Below, piece after piece: positions 7,352-12,093 of a stretch of DNA of 12,093 nucleotides. How positions within the stretch are numbered: position 1 is the stretch's first letter; each line of letters opens with the position of its first letter. Made by a program: the position numbers and the translations under genes. The stretch is from NCBI GenBank assembly GCA_030150795.1, contig JASLFF010000568.1:1-12093 (forward strand). Direction: 5' to 3'. The notes beneath the pieces are model-generated. The model was not told the origin of the DNA and made no database searches. It saw only the letters and a program-made list of their open reading frames with translations. Source of the DNA: Terriglobales bacterium. Its GTDB lineage: Bacteria > Acidobacteriota > Terriglobia > Terriglobales > Gp1-AA117.

Positions 7352-7787
7352 TTCGCTCATTTCTCCTACCTGCGGGAGCCCCAACCGCCAATCCCAAAGA
7401 CACGCCTCCAGCAGCAGGAACTCACCTTTTTTAGCGATTATTGCACGAACCAGTGATTTCGCGAGGGGGTAGTTTTGATCTCATACCAGTGCAGAGAATC
7501 GGAGTTTCAAAACATAAAATAATAAGGAGAGAATCTAAGAACTTGTACGAACTGGACAAGTCATCTGCGCGCTTGGATTTTAGTAGCTCAAACGGTTCTG
7601 TGCAGCTTAGAAGAACGGTGCCAAGACCAGCAACGCCCCAGGAACAGACCAGAAGTTTTCCAATCTATTTGAGGCTGCGGCGCGCCCGCGCCACCCCCGG
7701 CTGCAATAAGTCACTTAATTGGGGCAACTCGGGATCAATTGAGAACGTCCATTCAGCAGCTCTGCTCTCCCCTGGGCCCGAGGTCTT
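7352..7787. promoter_or_regulatory. Divergent intergenic region between two lipoprotein genes
   Basis: These 436 bases separate the two divergent lipoprotein starts and should carry both promoters. An AT-rich stretch at 7510-7524 includes TAAAAT (7515-7520), a possible -10 for the plus-strand gene with no clear -35, and is followed by AAGGAG at 7523-7528. An open plus-strand frame runs through the region to 7791, but its composition is not convincingly protein-like. No strong hairpin or operator was found. Confidence 0.4.
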
Positions 7788-8948
7788 ATGAAAGCGCCTG
7801 TCTTCTTCAGCAGCACTGCTCGAATCTTGTTTTCATCAATAATGTTCCTGGCTGGTTGCGGTGGGTTATCAAACACCTCTATTCCAGCACCAGGCGCCGC
7901 CAGTTCAGCCCAGGGAACTTTCGCATTTGTCTATGTTTTGAGCAATCCCAGCGGCAACAACTTTGCAATAAATGCTTTTTCCGCAAACTCCAACGGGCAG
8001 CTCACGCCCGTTCCAGGTTCGCCTTTCGCTGCGAACGTGGAGGCTATCGCGGCAAATCAAAATTATCTGTTTGGTACTGACGGGAGCAGCATCGATTCGT
8101 TCTCCATCGCGTCCAACGGGGCGCTCACCCAGGTCTCATCCATCAGCGGCCTGCAGTTCAATCCTCATGGCGGGCTTTCTGATCTGTTCCTGGATCGTAC
8201 CGGCACAACTTTGTACTCTGTACACTTCCTTATCGATGGCGCAAACGACGGCTACGAGTCATACAGCGTTGACCACTCCACGGGAGCGCTGAGTTACCTC
8301 GGCGCTACATTCACCGGCTGCTGCGGCGACGGCCCCTTGAGCTTCATGGAAAACAATCTGTACGGATACACCTCGAGTTGTTTTCACGGTTTTTCGGAGA
8401 TATCGGGGTTCAAGCGGAATAACGATGGAACACTGACCCCCTCTGGTGTTGTGATTGATTTTCCGGATCCCAACCGCCTTTGTCCCGGGATGGTGGCCGC
8501 AGGCACTTCCAGTAACTTGGCCGTCTCTTTCGGCGCTGATTCCGGTCCCGGCGTTCCACCGCAAGACAGCGGGGTAGTGCTTGCGGTATACACCGTTGAT
8601 GGTTCCGGAAGTGTGACCACGAACAGCACGGTTGCGAATATGCCGCAGACTGCTGTCGGCGGGAACATCGTCATGTCGCCATCGGGAAAATTCCTTGCAT
8701 TGGGAGGATTGGGCCTGGAGGTATTTCACTTCAATGAAGCTGCCCCGATTACGCCGTTTACCGGGCTACTGATGAACGATCCGGTAGATCAGATCAGTTG
8801 GGACAATGACAATAACTTGTACGCGATAAGTCGGTCCACCAGCAAACTGTCGGTATTTACAGTGACTGCCACGAGAGTAACTCAGGCGTCCGGCTCACCC
8901 TACACAATAACCAACCCGACGGCCGTTGTCGTTGTACCCAGAAAGTAG
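7788..8948 (+). CDS. Secreted beta-propeller-like lipoprotein (lactonase/YncE-like repeats)
   Basis: A 386-residue protein with a lipoprotein signal peptide: basic start (MKAPVFFSSTARI), hydrophobic core, and lipobox FLAGC with the lipidated cysteine at residue 24. The mature part contains repeated segments of the type found in seven-bladed propellers of the 6-phosphogluconolactonase/YncE class: FVYVLSNPSGNNFAINAFSA, then IDSFSIASNGALTQV, YESYSVDHSTGALSYLG, EISGFKRNNDGTLTPSG and LAVYTVDGSGSVTTNS. The motif is 'yxvdxxtGxLtpv', one per blade. GNIVMSPSGKFLALGG and DNDNNLYAISRSTSKLSVFTV complete the fold. No lactonase active site could be confirmed, so enzymatic activity should not be assumed; such lipoproteins often have structural or binding roles. 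ATG 7788 follows GAGG with short spacing. The gene is divergent from the other lipoprotein gene, which suggests a related envelope role. Confidence 0.87.
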   Translation: MKAPVFFSSTARILFSSIMFLAGCGGLSNTSIPAPGAASSAQGTFAFVYVLSNPSGNNFAINAFSANSNGQLTPVPGSPFAANVEAIAANQNYLFGTDGSSIDSFSIASNGALTQVSSISGLQFNPHGGLSDLFLDRTGTTLYSVHFLIDGANDGYESYSVDHSTGALSYLGATFTGCCGDGPLSFMENNLYGYTSSCFHGFSEISGFKRNNDGTLTPSGVVIDFPDPNRLCPGMVAAGTSSNLAVSFGADSGPGVPPQDSGVVLAVYTVDGSGSVTTNSTVANMPQTAVGGNIVMSPSGKFLALGGLGLEVFHFNEAAPITPFTGLLMNDPVDQISWDNDNNLYAISRSTSKLSVFTVTATRVTQASGSPYTITNPTAVVVVPRK

Positions 8949-9098
8949 AAGGCGGCAAAGCGGACTTGAACAAAAGCAGCGTTTGCAGCAGGTTCTATTC
9001 CCCAAAATGTCAGTTACGCGCATTTCAAGTTCTCGAACCAGCACAACCCACTCAATGTTTCGACATGTCAGCGGGAAATGCGGAAGGAAAAAGTCAGT

Positions 9099-9173
9099 TG
9101 GTAGCGCTACCGGGAATCGAACCCGGGTTTTAAGATTGAGAATCTCACGTCCTAACCCCTAGACGATAGCGCC
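9099..9173 (-). tRNA. tRNA-Glu (anticodon CUC)
   Basis: On the minus strand the sequence folds as a complete cloverleaf: acceptor GGCGCTA/TAGCGCT (first pair a G-U wobble), the Glu-like D-arm TCGTCTAGGGGTTAGGAC, anticodon stem TGAGA/TCTTA, loop TTCTCAA, a 4-base variable loop, and T-arm CCGGG-TTCGATT-CCCGG. The anticodon CTC (9138-9140 on the plus strand) reads GAG codons. Discriminator A and an encoded CCA end (9099-9101) are present. No repeat of its 3' end was seen elsewhere in the window, so there is no sign of an integrated element. Confidence 0.95.
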
Positions 9174-9197
9174 ACTCTGTTGTGCCGGGGCTTATGC

Positions 9198-9228
9198 AGT
9201 ATAACAAAGCTCTAAGGCCCCGGAGCAA
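9198..9228 (-). promoter_or_regulatory. Candidate promoter of tRNA-Glu
   Basis: On the minus strand, TTGCTC (9228-9223) and TATACT (9203-9198) resemble sigma-70 -35 and -10 boxes with a 19-base spacer. Transcription would start near 9191, about 18 bases before the tRNA 5' end. The region is framed by an imperfect inverted repeat, CCGGGGCTTA (9185-9194) with TAAGGCCCCGG (9213-9223), so the -10 box lies in its loop. Confidence 0.4.
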
Positions 9229-9441
9229 TCGACCGATCTGAATTCCTGCAGAATCGAAATGAAAGTTTTTTAAAAATTCCGTCCCTTCTAAAATCTCACG
9301 CCCACTCCATAATTGAAAAAATCACTGCGCCCTCTGCCGCTTCCTGGAACACACTTAATATCAGTGGTAAGGCGTTTCCGGTTTTTCTCCATGTCTCGGC
9401 GCCTGTGTGGTAGGTTTATTGCTCTTTCAAGGTCCGCGCTC

Positions 9442-9461
9442 ATCCGCGGTTGATCCGCGGT
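9442..9461. repeat. Tandem ATCCGCGGT repeat in a likely dispersed intergenic repeat
   Basis: ATCCGCGGT occurs twice (9442-9450 and 9453-9461), separated by two bases; each copy contains the palindrome CCGCGG, so the pair can also form a hairpin. The flanking text (about 9380-9475) resembles repeat sequence I associate with intergenic regions of environmental bacteria, but only one copy is in the window and I could not search for others. Confidence 0.45.
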
Positions 9462-9581
9462 AAGCCTTTGCCTGAACCCATCCGCCGCACAATGAGTGCC
9501 ACAAAACACTTGCCTCCGCGATGAATCGCCAGAGATCCTCAATTTTTGTCCGCATCCCCCCGCAAGGCGCCGCGATTCTTC

Positions 9582-9587
9582 TATAAT
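9582..9587 (+). promoter_or_regulatory. Candidate -10 box for the DUF2934/response-regulator operon
   Basis: A perfect TATAAT lies 63 bases before the DUF2934 ATG. No good -35 hexamer sits 16-18 bases upstream, so the promoter is tentative or needs an activator. Confidence 0.3.
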
Positions 9588-9650
9588 AAAAACAACGCCG
9601 CTCTCGTTTATAAAATCATCATTTCCGGAGCTGAGGGAGCAAGACAAAGC

Positions 9651-9947
9651 ATGGCAACAAAACCGTCTAAACCACGCAAAACCACATCTGCAAAAGAAGG
9701 AGCAGCACAGACTAAATCGACGGTCACCCCCATCGGGCAGGGTACCAATGTTGCAGACGCCGGCAACCGTTCATTGCAGCCGGCGGACCACAGGCATTCA
9801 GGAGACCAGAGAATCGAGGAAGAGATCCGCATCCGCGCCTATGAGCTTTTTGAGCAGCGGGGACGCCTGGAAGGCTTTCACGACGAAGATTGGGCACGGG
9901 CTGAGGCTGAAGTTCTGGCGAAATACAGAAGGGACAAAAGCGCATAG
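9651..9947 (+). CDS. DUF2934 domain protein
   Basis: A 98-residue protein. The first ~50 residues are a low-complexity, basic, Lys/Thr/Ala-rich tail (ATKPSKPRKTTSAKEG). The C-terminal part (about 56-92) is the DUF2934 motif: IRIRAYELFEQRGRLEGFHDEDWARAEAEVL, a short helical segment in which the R-A-Y-E, G-x-x-E-G and D-W-x-x-A-E positions are conserved. DUF2934 has no defined biochemical function; it is frequent in Acidobacteriota and Proteobacteria, often beside regulatory genes. ATG 9651 was chosen as the start, with GAGGGAG (9633-9639) about 11 bases upstream; the same frame is open further upstream, but that part lacks protein character. The stop is only 4 bases before the response-regulator ATG, so the two are very likely co-transcribed and translationally coupled. 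Confidence 0.86.
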   Translation: MATKPSKPRKTTSAKEGAAQTKSTVTPIGQGTNVADAGNRSLQPADHRHSGDQRIEEEIRIRAYELFEQRGRLEGFHDEDWARAEAEVLAKYRRDKSA

Positions 9948-9951
9948 CCGC

Positions 9952-10326
9952 ATGAAACAGGCCCTTCTGCTCGACGACAATATTGCCCAGCTCACGGTGC
10001 GTGAGCTGGTGCTGCGCCAGGCTGAGGTTGAAAGCCATGTCGCCACCAAGGGACAAAGCGCCCTGGCCTTGCTGCGCAGTGACGCCGGACGGGCCAAAAT
10101 CGGCGTTGTGATCACAGATCACCTCATGCCGGATATGGACGGAACGGAGTTTGTCCGCCAGTTGCGGGCCTTTAATAAGGAAGTTCCGATCATTGTAATC
10201 AGCGGCCTCCCGGATGCCGACTCCGAATATGCCGGGTTGAACGTCATTTTCCGGGTTAAACCCTGTGATCCTGAGGACTTAATAGCCTTAGTGAAATCTG
10301 CGCTCAATCTTAAGGCCTCTGTCTAA
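9952..10326 (+). CDS. Single-domain response regulator (REC only)
   Basis: A 124-residue receiver domain with no output domain. The full acidic pocket is present: D8-D9 (LLLDDN), phospho-acceptor D56 (ITDHLMPDMDG), S84 (VISG) and K103 followed by proline (RVKPCD). It should therefore accept phosphate from a histidine kinase, acting like CheY or as a phosphorelay intermediate. No kinase gene is in the window. The start ATG lies 4 bases after the DUF2934 stop with only a weak, distant GAAGGGA, consistent with translational coupling. The same frame is open as far back as 9496, but that part overlaps the DUF2934 gene and does not resemble protein. Regulatory target unknown. Confidence 0.93.
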   Translation: MKQALLLDDNIAQLTVRELVLRQAEVESHVATKGQSALALLRSDAGRAKIGVVITDHLMPDMDGTEFVRQLRAFNKEVPIIVISGLPDADSEYAGLNVIFRVKPCDPEDLIALVKSALNLKASV

Positions 10327-10371
10327 TTGAGCCATTGCAGTGGGCATGAAACCATATTAAGCTCCTGAACA

Positions 10372-12093
10372 ATGCCATTACTCGGAAGTTTTTGTCTTCT
10401 ATTCGCATTGGCGCTCGCGGGCTACTGTTTTGTAGTCGGCGTGGTCGCAGCTGTTCGTAAAGATGCTGTCGGCTATCGGCTGGCGGAGACGGCGCGCCGT
10501 GCCGGCATGGCGTCCTTCATAGCTGTTCTTGTTGCGGCGGGTGCGCTGGTATATGCCGCGCTTACAGACGATTTTTCCGTCGCTTACATCCTTCATCATT
10601 CCAATCGTGCACTGCCCGGCCCTTATAAATTCGCGGTATTGTGGTCTGGACAGGAAGGCTCAATCCTCTTCTGGGCGCTCCTGCTTTCCGCGTATGGCTT
10701 TGTTCTGCGTTTGCGCCACAAAGTCGATCAGCGGCTGGTCGCCATGGCGTCTATGGTTTTGGCTGCCATCCAGATTTTCTTTCTGATTCTGGTTAATTTT
10801 GTCGCCAACCCTTTTGGCATCATGGATCGCCTCGCCTCCGATGGAAACGGCCTGAATCCCTTATTGCAGTATCCAGAAATGGTCATCCATCCGCCAATGC
10901 TGTATCTCGGTTACGTCGGCGTGTCAGTCCCATTCGCTTTTGCGTTGGCCGCGCTCATCATGCGCTATCCGGGTGAAAAGTGGATACACATTACTCGCCG
11001 CTGGACCATGGTGGCCTGGCTCTTCCTCACTTTTGGCATCTCGCTGGGCGCGCACTGGGCTTACGCCGTCCTTGGCTGGGGCGGATACTGGGGCTGGGAC
11101 CCGGTTGAAAACGCTTCCCTGCTTCCGTGGCTTTCCACTACTGCGTTCCTGCATTCGGTCATGATGCAGGAAAAGCGCGGCATGATGAAGATCTGGAACG
11201 TCTGGCTGATCTTTATCACCTTCATGCTCTCGATCCTGGGAACGTTCCTCACCAGAAGCGGTGTTGTCAGCTCCGTGCACTCATTCGCACAGTCCAGCAT
11301 CGGCAACTGGTTTTCAGGCTTTCTGGCCATCATTTTTGCCGTCTGCATGGTCTTTTACATCCGCAACCGCGACCATCTGCGCTCTGAAAATCAGCTTGAA
11401 TCGCTGGTCTCGCGCGAGTCCAGCTTCATGTTCAACAACCTGCTGTTGCTGGGCGCGTGTTTTGCCGTGTTGTGCGGCACGCTGTTCCCCATCTTGTCTG
11501 AATTGGTGCGCGACGTAAAAATGAGCCTGGGAGCGCCTTTCTATAACAAGGTGATGGTACCAATCGGCCTAGCGCTGATATTCCTCACTGGCGTCGGGCC
11601 TTTGCTGGCATGGCGCAATACCTCCGTCGGAAGCATCAAGCGCAACTTTGCTGTACCGGCAACGGTGGCTCTGCTGATTGAGGTCGTGGTCGGATTCGTA
11701 CTGTACAAGAATGGCGTCCGCTTCTGGACAGACATGGGCCAGATTTACGCCCTGATGGCCTTCTGCCTGAGCACTCTCGTTATCGCCACGGTTGCGTCTG
11801 AGTTCATTCGCGGCGGCATCGTTTGGAAGAACAAACTCCAGACCAACATCTTTGCTGGAATGTACCAGCTCTCACGCCGCAACATGCGCCGTTATGGCGG
11901 TTATGTCGTCCATTTCGGCGTTGTGCTGGTCGTGATCGGTCTGGCCGGCGCTGCTTTTGACCGCGACAAAGAACAGGAACTGGCTACTGGAGACAAACTC
12001 GAGATCGGGCGTTACACGCTGGTGAGTCAGGCGTTCACCGATGATGACAACGCCAACTACGAGTCACGCGCCGCCCTGCTGGATGTCTACAGA
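10372..12093 (+). CDS. ccmF: Cytochrome c-type biogenesis heme lyase CcmF (3' end beyond window)
   Basis: An open frame of 574 codons with no stop before the window end; full-length CcmF is about 650 residues, so the C-terminus is missing. It is a polytopic inner-membrane protein that, with CcmH in System I, attaches heme to apocytochrome c at CXXCH sites. The tryptophan-rich periplasmic WWD segment is clear (WGGYWGWDPVENASLLPWL, about 236-254). The histidines corresponding to the heme ligands are present: H173 (HPPMLYLG), H261 (HSVMMQEKRG), H303 (SSVHSFAQS) and H514 (YVVHFGVVLV); the first three match E. coli numbering. GQEGSILFWALL (about 93-104) is also typical of the family. An in-frame TGA ends 3 bases before ATG 10372, so this is the earliest possible start, although the ribosome site is weak. 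It lies 45 bases after the response-regulator gene, possibly as a read-through unit; other ccm genes probably follow outside the window. Confidence 0.96.
   Translation, partial: MPLLGSFCLLFALALAGYCFVVGVVAAVRKDAVGYRLAETARRAGMASFIAVLVAAGALVYAALTDDFSVAYILHHSNRALPGPYKFAVLWSGQEGSILFWALLLSAYGFVLRLRHKVDQRLVAMASMVLAAIQIFFLILVNFVANPFGIMDRLASDGNGLNPLLQYPEMVIHPPMLYLGYVGVSVPFAFALAALIMRYPGEKWIHITRRWTMVAWLFLTFGISLGAHWAYAVLGWGGYWGWDPVENASLLPWLSTTAFLHSVMMQEKRGMMKIWNVWLIFITFMLSILGTFLTRSGVVSSVHSFAQSSIGNWFSGFLAIIFAVCMVFYIRNRDHLRSENQLESLVSRESSFMFNNLLLLGACFAVLCGTLFPILSELVRDVKMSLGAPFYNKVMVPIGLALIFLTGVGPLLAWRNTSVGSIKRNFAVPATVALLIEVVVGFVLYKNGVRFWTDMGQIYALMAFCLSTLVIATVASEFIRGGIVWKNKLQTNIFAGMYQLSRRNMRRYGGYVVHFGVVLVVIGLAGAAFDRDKEQELATGDKLEIGRYTLVSQAFTDDDNANYESRAALLDVYR

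Larger units (their letters stand above)
9174..9650. other. 477-base non-coding stretch with tRNA promoter and repeat-like DNA
   Basis: No convincing gene lies here. From left to right it holds a candidate tRNA promoter with an inverted repeat (9185-9228), an AT-rich patch (about 9265-9280), a segment with tandem ATCCGCGGT that looks like a dispersed repeat (about 9380-9475), and a TATAAT box (9582-9587) ahead of the DUF2934 gene. Open frames on either strand have no recognisable protein character. Confidence 0.5.

Noticed and set aside
7441..7791. 116-codon plus-strand frame whose stop overlaps the ATG of the propeller lipoprotein (ATGA), with AAGGAG and TTG 7543 inside
   Set aside because: The start codons are TTG with poor spacing, the composition is not protein-like, and it fills what should be the divergent promoter region. 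The ATGA overlap is probably chance.
8259..8729. 156-codon minus-strand frame inside the propeller lipoprotein gene
   Set aside because: Shadow of the real gene; no domain or ribosome site.
9099..9173. tRNA-Glu as an attachment site for an integrated element
   Set aside because: No duplicate of the tRNA 3' end and no integrase or mobility gene was found in the window.
9496..9951. N-terminal extension of the response-regulator frame
   Set aside because: It overlaps the DUF2934 gene in another frame, and the receiver domain starts naturally at ATG 9952.
1..12093. CRISPR array or defence island
   Set aside because: No regularly spaced direct repeats and no cas gene. The CHAT protein appears exported, which does not fit a cytoplasmic Craspase.

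Overview
The window looks like chromosomal DNA of an environmental Acidobacteriota (Terriglobia-like) bacterium. This is inferred from gene content: a DUF2934 protein, two large secreted lipoproteins of unknown role, a TPR-CHAT protein beside an ECF sigma/anti-sigma pair, moderately GC-rich DNA, and repeat-like intergenic palindromes. No transposase, integrase, phage gene or CRISPR array was seen.

Layout. (1) 104-1513 (+) is a two-gene operon for an ECF-type sigma factor and its membrane-bound zinc-binding anti-sigma factor. (2) A two-hairpin palindromic element lies at 1561-1627, between this operon and a convergent minus-strand gene (1676-4252) for a large TPR-CHAT protease-like protein. 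That protein has an N-terminal signal sequence and a C-terminal membrane anchor. (3) 4548-4868 (+) is a minimal two-helix potassium-channel-like protein, divergent from the CHAT gene. (4) 5152-5622 (+) is an unrecognised zinc-ribbon protein whose stop codon lies inside a long hairpin. (5) 5906-7351 (-) and 7788-8948 (+) are divergent lipoprotein genes; the first is followed by a convincing intrinsic terminator, and the second is beta-propeller-like. (6) 9099-9173 (-) is tRNA-Glu(CUC), followed on the right by a 477-base non-coding stretch. (7) 9651-10326 (+) is a tight DUF2934/response-regulator pair, followed by ccmF (10372 to the window end, incomplete), the cytochrome c heme lyase.

The most interesting idea is that the first three genes form one signalling unit. 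The CHAT protein has intact His and Cys motifs and its predicted topology puts TPR and CHAT in the periplasm. The anti-sigma factor has its zinc domain in the cytoplasm, one membrane helix, and a periplasmic Ig/FN3-like domain. A CHAT peptidase that clips the anti-sigma factor would release the sigma factor, loosely like the TPR-CHAT/Csx30/sigma logic of type III-E CRISPR (Craspase) but across the envelope and without CRISPR. This is inference from topology and gene order; nothing in the sequence proves cleavage.
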